A DNA stretch of 54,306 bases from Teretinema sp964641135 (GTDB taxonomy: Bacteria; Spirochaetota; Spirochaetia; Treponematales; Treponemataceae), in assembly GCA_964641135.1 (NCBI GenBank), contig CAZXJV010000006.1, positions 1 through 54,306 of the forward strand, given 5' to 3'. The notes under the pieces are model-generated. The model was not told the DNA's origin, searched no databases, and saw nothing but the letters and a program-made list of their open reading frames with translations. Positions 35,815 to 44,960 of the stretch are shown here, one piece after another. Made by a program: the position numbers and the translations under genes. Position 1 is the first letter of the stretch, and each line of letters starts with the position of its first letter.

Positions 35815-35820
35815 AGAACG

Positions 35821-36465
35821 ATGCACGATATAAGCTCGTTTCCATTACTTCAATATCTGGACCCTTCGGATGTGCAACTGGTAGAAAAACATCTGGTTCT
35901 GGAAGAGTATCCTGCGCAAACCACAATTTTCGATTCAAGCAGCTGCAAGGGTGTAATGGCGGTCGTTTCAGGTATCGTCCGGGTTTATATGTTGTCAGAG
36001 GAAGGTCGTGAAATAACCCTGTACCGCCTGTTTGAAGGCGACTTCTGTATGCTTTCTGTCTCCTGTCTTATGGGTACCATGCCCTTGCAGGCGATTATCC
36101 GTGCGGATACCAATTGCCGTCTTGCCCTTCTGTCCAACGATATTTTCTCCGGTATTCATCGCCGGAATCCCCGTATCCAGCAGGTTCTTCTTTCAACCAT
36201 GACTTCCCGCCTGGCCGATGTGATGTGGGTTGTAGAACAGGTTGCCTTCAAGGGTATGGACCGCAGGATAGGCGGTTTCCTGCTTTCCCAGCCTGCTTCT
36301 GTGATATATGCGACCCATGAGGCCATTGCTTCCGAGCTTGGGACGGCTCGCGAGGTAGTCAGCCGCATGTTGAAATACTTTGAACGCAACGGTATTATCA
36401 GTCTTTCCCGGGGCAAGCTCAAAATCATTGATCGGCCGGCCCTGGAAAGGCTGGCAGCGGATTGA
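35821..36465 (+). CDS. Crp/Fnr-family transcriptional regulator
   Basis: A 214-aa protein. Residues 1-120 form a cyclic-nucleotide-like sensor fold (GVMAVVSGIVRVYMLSEEGR, LFEGDFCMLSVSCLMGTMP), and the C-terminus is a winged helix, with THEAIASELGTAREVVSRML as recognition part and KYFERNGIISLSRGKLKIID as wing. There is no N-terminal FNR-type Cys cluster, and the ligand is unknown. The ATG at 35821 fits the domain start; the open frame runs back over the DUF898 promoter region. Four bases overlap with the phosphatase gene that follows, so regulator and phosphatase form one unit. HcpR-like control of hcp is possible but unproven. Confidence 0.9.
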   Translation: MHDISSFPLLQYLDPSDVQLVEKHLVLEEYPAQTTIFDSSSCKGVMAVVSGIVRVYMLSEEGREITLYRLFEGDFCMLSVSCLMGTMPLQAIIRADTNCRLALLSNDIFSGIHRRNPRIQQVLLSTMTSRLADVMWVVEQVAFKGMDRRIGGFLLSQPASVIYATHEAIASELGTAREVVSRMLKYFERNGIISLSRGKLKIIDRPALERLAAD

Positions 36466-37532
36466 TTTTTTATTCGTATACCGATACCGATGTGACGTTT
36501 TCTCTCCATGACTCGGTTTTTGCAATCAATGCCGGCGTTCCGGTATATCTGTGCGGTTCTTTTACGGAATGGAATCACCGTCCGGATGAGCGGTACCGGC
36601 TGGAGCCGGTTACCGGTAAGCCAGGCATGCGCTGTATCGTTCTTCCGCGTTCAGTGCTTGATGTTCCGGGTAATTCTGGACATCCGGAATTTAAATTTCA
36701 GAGTTTTGATCCTGACGGTTCTTGCCGTGAATACAGTGCTCCAGCTGACAGTTCAATCCCGCGATTTCTTGATAATTTTGTACTGCTGTATGACAACGAT
36801 GATCCGGAAGAACTTAAGATCTATGCTGACCGTGCCGAGTATATCGCCGGGTTGAAGGATTTTAATCCTTCAAAGCGTGAATCTTTACATAACCTCGCTA
36901 ATTTTCGCCGGGTGCCCGGTTCTACCCTCCTGTACCGGTCTTATCATCCGTACAAAAAATCTTTTCCGCATCTCGAGACAGAAGATTTGCGCAGCGCGAC
37001 AGTCAAGCAGCTTTTAAAGGATGCGTCCATTCAATCAATCATCTGCCTGAGCGGCAGGGAGGCACCGGATTCGTCTCTCGGCGAAGAAATTTCTGTGTGG
37101 CACTCGGCAATTATTGCCCGTGGTGATGTTTTATTTATCGACACCTCGTATGAATCTGCATATTATCACACCGCCGAACCGGTATTTCTTGATGTGTTTG
37201 CACACATTCTTCAGTTTATATGTGATCATGCCGGCCCGTATCTGGTGCATTGCCGTCTTGGTTCAGACCGAACCGGTGTTGTTTCTGCTCTGCTTGCGGC
37301 TTTGTGCGGTGCATCCTGGGCGGAAATTGCAGCCGATTATGAGCGTACTGCGCAGATGGCCATACGCGAGGTTCGCAGTTCCCGCTTGCTGGCCTGGGCT
37401 TTTACCTCGCTGCTTGGCGGAACAATGATGCCTGATCGCCGGTTTGACAAAGAGTTATATGCTCTGCTTGTACAGCGCGGGATCGCATCTGAGGAAACAC
37501 TTAAAGCGGTAATTACCCGGCTTACAGCCTGA
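36462..37532 (+). CDS. Carbohydrate-binding-like domain plus tyrosine/dual-specificity phosphatase
   Basis: A 356-aa protein starting at TTG 36462, coupled to the regulator gene (TTGA); an in-frame ATG appears only further in. Residues 11-85 resemble a CBM48/AMPK-type glycogen-binding fold (VPVYLCGSFTEWN at 26-38, then ERYRLEPV and HPEFKFQSFDP). Residues about 145-310 form a protein tyrosine phosphatase domain: RVPGSTLLYRSYHP, then LVHCRLGSDRTGVVSALL with C264 and R270 making the C-x5-R signature, then ASWAEIAADYERT. The pairing recalls laforin and SEX4, which dephosphorylate glycogen or starch. A role in glucan metabolism is inferred, also from the neighbouring amylase and sugar operon. Confidence 0.65.
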   Translation: MIFYSYTDTDVTFSLHDSVFAINAGVPVYLCGSFTEWNHRPDERYRLEPVTGKPGMRCIVLPRSVLDVPGNSGHPEFKFQSFDPDGSCREYSAPADSSIPRFLDNFVLLYDNDDPEELKIYADRAEYIAGLKDFNPSKRESLHNLANFRRVPGSTLLYRSYHPYKKSFPHLETEDLRSATVKQLLKDASIQSIICLSGREAPDSSLGEEISVWHSAIIARGDVLFIDTSYESAYYHTAEPVFLDVFAHILQFICDHAGPYLVHCRLGSDRTGVVSALLAALCGASWAEIAADYERTAQMAIREVRSSRLLAWAFTSLLGGTMMPDRRFDKELYALLVQRGIASEETLKAVITRLTA

Positions 37533-37602
37533 GCCTGTCTGCTTTTAAACATCACATTCTTTTTCACGCCAATAAATTCCTGATCTTTTACTGATTTTTT
37601 TA

Positions 37603-37657
37603 TTGACATCGCACATATTCAGTTTATACTGAAACCAGTTCCATGTAAGCGGTTTCA
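37603..37657 (+). promoter_or_regulatory. Promoter and LacI-type operators of the sugar operon
   Basis: A perfect TTGACA (37603-37608) and TATACT (37625-37630) are 16 nt apart. GAAACCAGTTCC (37631-37642) and GTAAGCGGTTTC (37645-37656) each differ at two positions from a LacI-family GAAACCGGTTTC site; together they make an inverted repeat TGAAACC/GGTTTCA. Repressor bound there would cover the transcript start, so the operon is probably autoregulated. Confidence 0.72.
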
Positions 37658-37675
37658 TGCGGAGGGTATGCTTTT

Positions 37676-38701
37676 ATGTCAAGGCGGGATGCGACAATAT
37701 ATGACGTTGCAAAACAGGCGGGGGTAAGTGTAGCCACTGTATCACGCGTGTTGAATGAGCCGTCACGCGTGCTTGCAGATACCCGAAAACGTGTGCTGGA
37801 CGCTATTGCAGCCCTGCAGTTTGTTCCAAAAGCAAGTGCGGTAGCACATGCTCGCCAGCAGTTCAAAAAAATCGGTGTTATCGCTCCGTTTTTTACACAG
37901 CCATCGTTCATGCAGCGTTTGCGGGGTGTTTCTGCTGTGCTGTCCGGCCACCATTATGAGCTGGTTATCTATGCCATTGAAAGCAGTGAAGAACTGGATG
38001 CCTATATCGACATGCTTGCAACAAGCAAGCGTCTTGACGGGCTTATTGTGTTGTGTTTGACCTTGTCCCCGGCCAGTGCAGCCCGTCTGTCAGAATCCGG
38101 AATACCGGTCTGTTTTGTAGAGAAAGAGATGGATGGTTTTGACTCTGTCGTTGTGGACAACTACCGGGGCGGGCGTCTTGCAGCGGAATATCTTTGGAAG
38201 CAGGGCTACAGACGACCCGGTTTTGTAGGGGAGGCTTCCAGTCGGGTATTTGCTGTTCCTGCAACGGATGAGCGTCTTGCGGGCTTTCGCGACTTTTTTA
38301 CCTCTCAGGGGGTGGCAGTGGATGAAGGCCACATTTGGGTCGGTGAGTTTACAGAAGAATTGGTCGATCTGGGAGTGGAACGAATAATAACCCAGGCCGG
38401 CCGACCTGATTGCGTATTCGCGTCCAGCGACATGATCGCTGTGCGTTTAATGAAGCTCACTGCCCGATATGGACTGAGGGCTCCCGAGAATTACGGGGTG
38501 ATAGGGTTTGACGACCTGGATATAGCCGAACACCTTAATCTTTCAACCGTAAATCAGTATCTGGATGAATCCGGCCGTTTGGCTGCCGAGATGATTCTGG
38601 ACCGCTTAAAAAAACCGGACAGGGCGCCGAGAAAGGTCGTTGTCCCCTTGAAGGTTATGGAACGGGATTCTGCCGGTGTAGCGACGCCGGTACAACAATA
38701 A
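37676..38701 (+). CDS. LacI-family transcriptional repressor
   Basis: A 341-aa regulator. TIYDVAKQAGVSVATVSRVL at residues 7-26 is the LacI helix-turn-helix with its hinge. The rest is a periplasmic-binding-protein-like sugar sensor (IGVIAPFFTQPSFMQRL, DGLIVLCLTLSPASAARL, DSVVVDNYRGGRLAAEYL, PENYGVIGFDDLDIAEHL). GGAGG lies ten bases before the ATG. It opens the operon of transporter and glycosidase genes and probably responds to the imported sugar or its phosphate. Two operator-like sites lie in its promoter. Confidence 0.94.
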   Translation: MSRRDATIYDVAKQAGVSVATVSRVLNEPSRVLADTRKRVLDAIAALQFVPKASAVAHARQQFKKIGVIAPFFTQPSFMQRLRGVSAVLSGHHYELVIYAIESSEELDAYIDMLATSKRLDGLIVLCLTLSPASAARLSESGIPVCFVEKEMDGFDSVVVDNYRGGRLAAEYLWKQGYRRPGFVGEASSRVFAVPATDERLAGFRDFFTSQGVAVDEGHIWVGEFTEELVDLGVERIITQAGRPDCVFASSDMIAVRLMKLTARYGLRAPENYGVIGFDDLDIAEHLNLSTVNQYLDESGRLAAEMILDRLKKPDRAPRKVVVPLKVMERDSAGVATPVQQ

Positions 38702-38711
38702 GGAGGCCATT

Positions 38712-40010
38712 ATGAAAGGCAAAATGTTCAAGGCTGTTATAGTTCTGATTGCAGCCGCTGCATTGTTTTCCTGTACAAAGCAGGAGAGCGGTTCCCAATC
38801 CGACGGAAGAGGCGCCGATGCGAATGTGACGATTCGCGTATTCGGCGCCTTCCGTGGAGAAGAAGCGGCTCGCTTTGATGAAATCGTCAAGGCGTTCAAT
38901 GCGAAAACAGGGTACAACGTTATCTATGAAGGTAGCCCTGAATTCGAAACCCAGATTCTGGTACAAGCCGAAGCCGGAACCCCGCCGGATATTGCTGCCT
39001 TGCCGCAGCCAGGTATGATGAAGAACTTCGCCAACCGCGGCTTCATTAAACCACTTTCGGCCGATGTTGTCAGCAAGATAGACCAGAATTATGCCTCGGT
39101 CTGGAAGGATTTGGGTTCGCATAACGGTAAGGTGTATGGGGTTTTCCACCGGGTAAATGCAAAGAGCTTTGTCTGGTATCCAAAGAAAGCCTTTGAAGCA
39201 AAAGGGTATCAGATTCCCAAGACCTGGGCCGAGCTGGTAACACTTCAGAACCGGATTCTTGCTGACGGCGGTGTGCCGTGGTCTATCGGATTTGAATCAG
39301 GCGGAGCTACCGGCTGGGTCGGTACCGACTGGCTTGAAGACATCATGCTGCGCACCGCAGGCCCCGATGTGTACGACAAATGGGTAAATCACGAAATTCC
39401 CTTTAATGACCCTGCAGTAAAGAATGCCATGAAGTATCTTTCCGAGATTTTCCTGGACAGACGCCTTGTGTACGGCGGTCCTACGAACATTCTGACAACC
39501 AGCTTTGGTGATGCTGTTGTACCGCTTTTTGATAATCCTCCCAAGGCATGGCTGCATCGCCAGGGTAACTTCATAACCGGTTTTATGCCCGAGCGCATCC
39601 AGCAGAATCTGGAAGCCGAGGTCGGCGTGTTTGCCCTTCCTTCCATCGATCCCCGCTGGGGAACTCCGGTGCTTGGCGGCGGTGACCAGTTTGTTGCCTT
39701 TACTGACCGCAAGGAAGTTCAGGAATTTATGGCGTATCTGACTACCTGGGAAGCCTGTGCTCCCTGGGCTAAGGCCGGTGGTGCCCTGTTCCCGCACAAG
39801 ACACAGAATTTTAATGATTATGGCAATGCCATCGAGAGAGATATCGCAAAAATTCTGGTCAATGCTACGGTATTCCGTTTTGATGCATCAGATCTGATGC
39901 CTGCGGAGGTAGGCGCCGGTACATTCTGGACCGGAATGGTCGACTTTGTGGGCGGACGGCCTGTTGATACTGTGCTTGCCAATATCGAGCGCAGCTGGCC
40001 CAAAAAGTAA
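38712..40010 (+). CDS. Sugar ABC transporter substrate-binding lipoprotein
   Basis: A 432-aa family 1 extracellular solute-binding lipoprotein (lipobox LFSC, Cys18). Marks are VTIRVFGAFRGEEAARFDEI, FETQILVQAEAGTPPDIAAL, RVNAKSFVWYPKKAFEAKGY and a C-terminal EVGAGTFWTGMVDFVGGRP. It should bind a di- or oligosaccharide outside the membrane and pass it to the two permeases. The ligand cannot be read from sequence, but sucrose or an alpha-glucoside fits the downstream enzymes. AAGGAGG precedes the ATG. Confidence 0.93.
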   Translation: MKGKMFKAVIVLIAAAALFSCTKQESGSQSDGRGADANVTIRVFGAFRGEEAARFDEIVKAFNAKTGYNVIYEGSPEFETQILVQAEAGTPPDIAALPQPGMMKNFANRGFIKPLSADVVSKIDQNYASVWKDLGSHNGKVYGVFHRVNAKSFVWYPKKAFEAKGYQIPKTWAELVTLQNRILADGGVPWSIGFESGGATGWVGTDWLEDIMLRTAGPDVYDKWVNHEIPFNDPAVKNAMKYLSEIFLDRRLVYGGPTNILTTSFGDAVVPLFDNPPKAWLHRQGNFITGFMPERIQQNLEAEVGVFALPSIDPRWGTPVLGGGDQFVAFTDRKEVQEFMAYLTTWEACAPWAKAGGALFPHKTQNFNDYGNAIERDIAKILVNATVFRFDASDLMPAEVGAGTFWTGMVDFVGGRPVDTVLANIERSWPKK

Positions 40011-40118
40011 TCAGATGGCGGTCGCGCTTTAATCATCGGCGACTGGTTTTTATGTTCCGGATCGGGGGCGGGGTCCCGCCTGCTCCCGGTCTGTTTGCCC
40101 CGGCGGCGGAGGGACACT

Positions 40119-41192
40119 ATGACCCTGAAACAATGTGGAGCGAATGGCCTGGTACGGGCAGCTCTATTATCAATTTTAACGATATTTACCCTCTCGGGAG
40201 GTTTTCTTCTGCTCAGGTCAGGTGTCCTGGGCCAAATTCCCACCACTGCGGTTGCTGTTGTCTGGGGCGCCTCGAGTGTTATTCTGCTTTTTTACACCTT
40301 GAACGTTCTTGCCCAGCTTCTGCCGGGCCGGCTCACCGACAGGGTTATCCCGTTTGTTTTTGTCGGTCCGGCAGTCCTTATAATGGGCTGGTATCTGTTG
40401 CTGCCCACTGTGCGCAGTTTGTATCTCAGTTTCCTTGATAAAAACAGCCAGAATTTTGCCGGCCTTGATAATTATGTGTATCTGTTTACAGACTTCACCA
40501 TGCTTGTTTCCCTGCGGAATACCTTTATCTGGCTGATTTTCGGCACTGTATTCAGTGTATTGAGCGGTCTGGTAGTGGCTATCCTTGCTGACCGGTCTCC
40601 GCTGGAAAAAGTCGGAAAAAGTCTTGTGTTTTTACCGATGGCTATATCGTTGGTCGGTGCGGGTGTCATCTGGCGTTTTATGTATGCCTACCGCCCGGCA
40701 GGTGCCGATCAGGTTGGCTTGCTAAATGCAATAATAACTTCCTTTGGCCTTGAACCCCAAAACTGGCTGGGTACCTCCCCGACAAACAACCTTTTTCTTA
40801 TACTGATCTTTGTCTGGCTGCAAACCGGTTTTGCTCTTGTTGTCCTTTCTGCAGCATTGAAAGGAGTTCCAACCGAGATGATAGAAGCCGCCCGCATAGA
40901 CGGCTCCGGCGAGTTCGGAATCCTTCTGCGTATCATCATTCCTTCGATAGCCGGAAGCATCATTACTGTTGCTACAACCATATTGCTGGCCGCGCTTAAA
41001 AGCTTTGATATTGTCTTTTCAATGACAAACGGACTGTTCGGCACAGAGGTTCTGGCCAGTCAGCAGTACAAACAGATGTTCAAGTTTCTGCACTACGGCC
41101 GCGGCTCTGCAATTGCGATCCTGATTTTGATTGCGGTTACCCCGGTTATTTACTATAACCTGAAAGAATTTTCCAAAAAGGAGGTGTTCTGA
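40119..41192 (+). CDS. Sugar ABC transporter permease, MalF type
   Basis: A 357-aa membrane protein with about eight segments. The EAA loop is visible as EMIEAARIDGSGEFGILLRI near residue 257, and the core has LRNTFIWLIFGTVFSVLSGL and the terminal YYNLKEFSKKEVF. The start is the ATG at 40119, with GGAGG six bases upstream; an open frame begins earlier at 40095. Its last base overlaps the start of the second permease gene (TGATG). Together they form the channel of a CUT1-type importer. Confidence 0.93.
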   Translation: MTLKQCGANGLVRAALLSILTIFTLSGGFLLLRSGVLGQIPTTAVAVVWGASSVILLFYTLNVLAQLLPGRLTDRVIPFVFVGPAVLIMGWYLLLPTVRSLYLSFLDKNSQNFAGLDNYVYLFTDFTMLVSLRNTFIWLIFGTVFSVLSGLVVAILADRSPLEKVGKSLVFLPMAISLVGAGVIWRFMYAYRPAGADQVGLLNAIITSFGLEPQNWLGTSPTNNLFLILIFVWLQTGFALVVLSAALKGVPTEMIEAARIDGSGEFGILLRIIIPSIAGSIITVATTILLAALKSFDIVFSMTNGLFGTEVLASQQYKQMFKFLHYGRGSAIAILILIAVTPVIYYNLKEFSKKEVF

Positions 41193-42088
41193 TGAAACAG
41201 TCATATGTCGTCCGCACACTGATAAGCCTGGCGTTATTGGCCATGTGTCTTGTCTGGACCATTCCCACCTTTGGCGTTTTGATCACCTCCTTCCGCAGCC
41301 GCGATGCGGCTACCTCAAGCGGGTGGTGGTCTGCACTGAAGACCCCGGATGCTTTTACCATCGATAATTATGTACAGGTTCTCGGCGGACAGCGTTTCAC
41401 TGTCGCAGATGCTGACGGCAACCGTATTACAGCACGCGGTGCAACCATGGCCAGCGCCTTTTTGTCCAGCGTTACCGTTACCCTTCCTGCTGTTGTTATT
41501 CCGATTTTTATCGCGGCCGCCGCGGCCTACGGGTTTGCATGGCTGCAGTTTCCCGGCCGCAGGCTTCTGTTTGCAATCATTATTGCCTTGCTGGTTGTTC
41601 CCCTGCAAATCTCGCTGGTACCCATCCTGCGCGATTACCAGAAAATCGGTCTTAATGGAACGTATCTGGGAATATGGCTTGCGCATACCGGTTTTGGATT
41701 GCCTCTTGCCACCTATATGCTGTTCAACTACATTTCTACTGTTCCGCGAAGCATTCTGGAATCCGCCTTTATAGACGGTGCCAGCCATTTTACCTGTTTC
41801 TCACGTCTTATTTTACCGTTGAGTGTTCCGGCCCTGGCTTCATTTGCAATATTTCAGTTTATCTGGGTGTGGAACGACCTGCTGGTTGCCCTTGTCTTTC
41901 TCAGCGGAGCAGGACAGGCTATGGAAGTTGTAACGGTACGCTTGATGAATATGGCAGGAACACGGGGAACAGACTGGCATCTTTTGACAGCCGGCGCCTT
42001 TGTTTCAATGATACTGCCTTTGTCGGTGTTTATGGCCTTGCAGCGGTACTTTGTACGTGGTCTTCTGGCCGGTTCGGTCAAGGGGTAA
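41192..42088 (+). CDS. Sugar ABC transporter permease, MalG type
   Basis: A 298-aa membrane protein with six segments and the EAA motif ILESAFIDGASHFTCFSRLI near residue 188. WTIPTFGVLITSFRSRDAAT near the N-terminus and LQRYFVRGLLAGSVKG at the C-terminus are typical of MalG/LacG-like permeases. AAGGAGG lies eight bases before the ATG. It pairs with the preceding MalF-type subunit. No ATPase gene of MalK/MsmK type is present in the operon, so a shared ATPase encoded elsewhere is needed. Confidence 0.94.
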   Translation: MKQSYVVRTLISLALLAMCLVWTIPTFGVLITSFRSRDAATSSGWWSALKTPDAFTIDNYVQVLGGQRFTVADADGNRITARGATMASAFLSSVTVTLPAVVIPIFIAAAAAYGFAWLQFPGRRLLFAIIIALLVVPLQISLVPILRDYQKIGLNGTYLGIWLAHTGFGLPLATYMLFNYISTVPRSILESAFIDGASHFTCFSRLILPLSVPALASFAIFQFIWVWNDLLVALVFLSGAGQAMEVVTVRLMNMAGTRGTDWHLLTAGAFVSMILPLSVFMALQRYFVRGLLAGSVKG

Positions 42089-42094
42089 GCATCC

Positions 42095-43996
42095 ATGTTT
42101 GAGAGCAGGCTTCGCTCCACAATGCCGGCACTGGTACAGCGTCTGTATGCGCTGTACGGTTCGCGGTGGGACTTTCATATACTGTTGACCCGTCTTGTCT
42201 CCTTGATGGAAGAGTCTGAGGCGTCCCGGTCCGGGGAGCTTCGGGCACAGGATGAAAAACGTGCCTCTGATCCGCAGTGGTTTTTATCACCCGGAACCCT
42301 TGGTGCAATGCTGTATGTGGATCTGTTTGCAGGCAACCTCAAGAGTCTGCGTGCAAAGATCCCGTATCTTAAACGCCGGGGAATCACCTATGTTCACCTG
42401 TTGCCTCTCTTTGCCTCGCCGGAAGTTCATAACGACGGCGGATATGCAGTTTCCAGCTATCGCGATGTAGACCCGAAACTTGGCAGCATGGTCGATCTTG
42501 AAGCCCTGGCTGCAGATTTCCGCCATAACGGTATCGCTCTGGTTCTGGACTTTGTTTTTAACCATACAAGCGATGAACACGCATGGGCTTTGGCGGCCAA
42601 AGCCGGAGATCCGGTATATCGGGATTATTACTTTATTTTTGATGATGAAGCGGAAGCCCGAAGCTATGATGCATCATTGCGGGAAATCTTTCCCGATACA
42701 CGGCGTGGTTCTTTCACCCGGGTACAGGAGGTCGGTGGCTGGGTTTGGACCACCTTCAATTCATTCCAGTGGGACCTGAATTACTCAAACCCCGAGGTCT
42801 TTCTGGCTATGTGCTCCGAGATGCTTGCACTTGCAAATATCGGGGTTGATGTGCTGCGCCTTGACGCGCTGGCCTTTGTATGGAAGCGCAAGGGAACGAC
42901 CTGTGAAAATCTTGAAGAAGCGCATCTGCTTATACAGGCCTTTCAACTGGTCTCTTCAATCGTGTGCCCTTCTCTTGTCTTTAAAAGCGAGGCAATAGTT
43001 CATCCTGATGAAGTAATCAAATATATCGGGGTAAACGAGTGCAGGCTTTCGTATAATCCATTGCAGATGGCCCTGTTTTGGGAAGCTGTCGCAACCCGTG
43101 ATACGCGCCTGTTGCGTCATTCTCTGGCCCGGCGCTGGTCTATACCGGAACAGTGCGGCTGGGTGAACTATCTGCGCTGCCATGATGACATCGGCTGGAC
43201 TTTTTCGGACGAGGATGCCGCACAGTGCGGTATCAACGCCTCGGATCATCGAAGGTTTTTGAACAGCTTTTATACCGGGCGCTTTCCCGGCTCCTTTGCC
43301 CGGGGAGAAGCCTTTCAGTATAACCCTGCAAATGGAGATTGCCGTGTCTGCGGAACCATGGCGTCCCTTGCAGGTCTTGAACAGGCATTTGCCCTGTGGT
43401 CTGGTGCATCCGGCCCCCGCGACCTTGAGCTCGCCGAGCTGTACGGAGAGATGGCTGTCCGCCGCCAGATCATGATGTTTATGGTGCTTTTGGCACTGCC
43501 TGGAATACCGCTGCTGTATATGGGCGATGAAAGCGCAACCTTAAATGATTACAGCTACCGGGACGAAGCCGGCAAGTCTGCCGATTCCCGCTGGGTTCAC
43601 CGTATCACCTGTGACTGGGCTCGTTCCGAACGTCTTGAAAAAGATGCATGCGGTACTGTGAACTCTGATACCCTGACAGCTACAGCCTGGCTTGAAATTC
43701 TGGAGGCCCGTGTTTTGGCCAGTCTTGACCGTGGAATCGGAATTCGCCGAAGCGAACCGGCTTTCGGAGGGACACAGATATATTTTCCCTGCTGTGCCGA
43801 TTCGCGTGTGTTTTCTTTTACCCGGGGGCCGGCTGTGCAGGTGTTGGCGAATTTTACCGAGCAGAGTTTTGATTACCCTCTTGGCCGGGTGGTAACCGGC
43901 ATCAATCTGTTAACCGGCGAACGGTTTGACAGAATCCGCAGTGTTGTACTTGATCCCTATGCTGTTTTATGGATCCGGGAGGATATCCATGTCTGA
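42095..43996 (+). CDS. GH13_4 enzyme, amylosucrase or sucrose hydrolase type
   Basis: A 633-aa cytoplasmic GH13 enzyme of amylosucrase length and layout. The motifs are DPQWFLSPGTLGAMLYVDLF, FNHTSDEHAWALAAKAGDP, WTTFNSFQWDLNYSNPEVFL, D257 as nucleophile (VLRLDALAFVWKR), E299 as acid/base (FKSEAIV) and CHDDIGW with H363 and D364. Amylosucrase splits sucrose and adds the glucose to a growing glucan, releasing fructose; close relatives simply hydrolyse sucrose. The adjacent fructokinase supports sucrose as substrate. No signal peptide is present. It overlaps the fructokinase gene by eight bases. Confidence 0.88.
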   Translation: MFESRLRSTMPALVQRLYALYGSRWDFHILLTRLVSLMEESEASRSGELRAQDEKRASDPQWFLSPGTLGAMLYVDLFAGNLKSLRAKIPYLKRRGITYVHLLPLFASPEVHNDGGYAVSSYRDVDPKLGSMVDLEALAADFRHNGIALVLDFVFNHTSDEHAWALAAKAGDPVYRDYYFIFDDEAEARSYDASLREIFPDTRRGSFTRVQEVGGWVWTTFNSFQWDLNYSNPEVFLAMCSEMLALANIGVDVLRLDALAFVWKRKGTTCENLEEAHLLIQAFQLVSSIVCPSLVFKSEAIVHPDEVIKYIGVNECRLSYNPLQMALFWEAVATRDTRLLRHSLARRWSIPEQCGWVNYLRCHDDIGWTFSDEDAAQCGINASDHRRFLNSFYTGRFPGSFARGEAFQYNPANGDCRVCGTMASLAGLEQAFALWSGASGPRDLELAELYGEMAVRRQIMMFMVLLALPGIPLLYMGDESATLNDYSYRDEAGKSADSRWVHRITCDWARSERLEKDACGTVNSDTLTATAWLEILEARVLASLDRGIGIRRSEPAFGGTQIYFPCCADSRVFSFTRGPAVQVLANFTEQSFDYPLGRVVTGINLLTGERFDRIRSVVLDPYAVLWIREDIHV

Positions 43997-44960
43997 AAAA
44001 AACGACGCCACTGTTGTCTGTCTTGGCGAAATACTTGTTGATTTTACCTCTGTGGGTATATCCGATGCAGGACAGCCGCTGTATGAGTGCAATCCGGGAG
44101 GGGCCCCGGCTAATGTTGCCGCTGCCGTAGCCAGGCTGGGTGGACGCTCCGCATTTATCGGTACGGTGGGTTCTGACCCCTTCGGGGTTTTTTTGCGTAC
44201 CGCACTTGTAAACTGCGGTGTTGATGTACGGGGCCTTGGTGTTTGTGCCGAGCATCATACCACTCTTGCATTTGTAAACCTTGCCCCTGACGGCGAACGA
44301 AGTTTTTCTTTTTGCCGGAGTCCGGGGGCGGATACCACCCTGTCGCCGGAGAGCCTTGATCCCGATCTTCTGACCGGCTGCAGATTTTTGCATGTTGGCT
44401 CGCTTTCTCTTACCCGTGAACCTGCCCGATCTGCGACCATGGCCGCTATAGAGCGTGTGCGTGCATCAGGCGGCCTGATCTGTGTCGATCCAAACTGGCG
44501 GCCCAATCTTTGGCCTGACAGGGACACCGGTATCCGGGCGATGAAGTCGCTGGTGCAGCATGCAGATATTCTTAAGGTTTCGGATGAAGAGTTGCCTCTT
44601 TTAACCGGCACGAGCGATCCGGAATACGGTGCCCGCCTCCTGCTGCAACAGGGCCCATCGCTTGTGCTTGTAACCCTGGGAAAAGACGGGGCCTTCGTTT
44701 CTTCTGCCGCCGATTCCTTCCGTGTTCCCGCCCCTGAAGTTTCTGTCCTGGATACAACCGGAGCGGGCGACTCCTTCGTCGGCGGTCTGTTGTTCCGGCT
44801 TTCCTTGATGGAAGATCCCCTTCATTCTGACTCCGGGGCTTTACGGTCTGCCGTAGCCTTTGCCAATGCCGTTGCTGCCCTGTGCGTTACCCGCCGCGGC
44901 GCTATTTCTGCCCTGCCTGATCTTCAGGAAACAACAACCTTTTTGCGGAGTTCCCTATGA
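43989..44960 (+). CDS. PfkB-family carbohydrate kinase, probable fructokinase
   Basis: A 323-aa ribokinase-fold sugar kinase: VVCLGEILVDFTS at the N-terminus, NPGGAPANVAAAVARLGG, FIGTVGSDPFG and DTTGAGDSFVGGLLFRLS, which carries the catalytic GAGD aspartate and anion hole. The start is the ATG at 43989 with GGGAGG seven bases upstream, inside the end of the GH13_4 gene. Placement after an amylosucrase-type enzyme points to fructose as substrate, giving fructose-6-phosphate. It overlaps the GH65 gene by four bases. Confidence 0.92.
   Translation: MSEKNDATVVCLGEILVDFTSVGISDAGQPLYECNPGGAPANVAAAVARLGGRSAFIGTVGSDPFGVFLRTALVNCGVDVRGLGVCAEHHTTLAFVNLAPDGERSFSFCRSPGADTTLSPESLDPDLLTGCRFLHVGSLSLTREPARSATMAAIERVRASGGLICVDPNWRPNLWPDRDTGIRAMKSLVQHADILKVSDEELPLLTGTSDPEYGARLLLQQGPSLVLVTLGKDGAFVSSAADSFRVPAPEVSVLDTTGAGDSFVGGLLFRLSLMEDPLHSDSGALRSAVAFANAVAALCVTRRGAISALPDLQETTTFLRSSL

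Noticed and set aside
35284..35820. An N-terminal extension of the Crp/Fnr protein by 179 codons
   Set aside because: It lies over the DUF898 gene and its promoter and has no domain. The family starts at the ATG at 35821.
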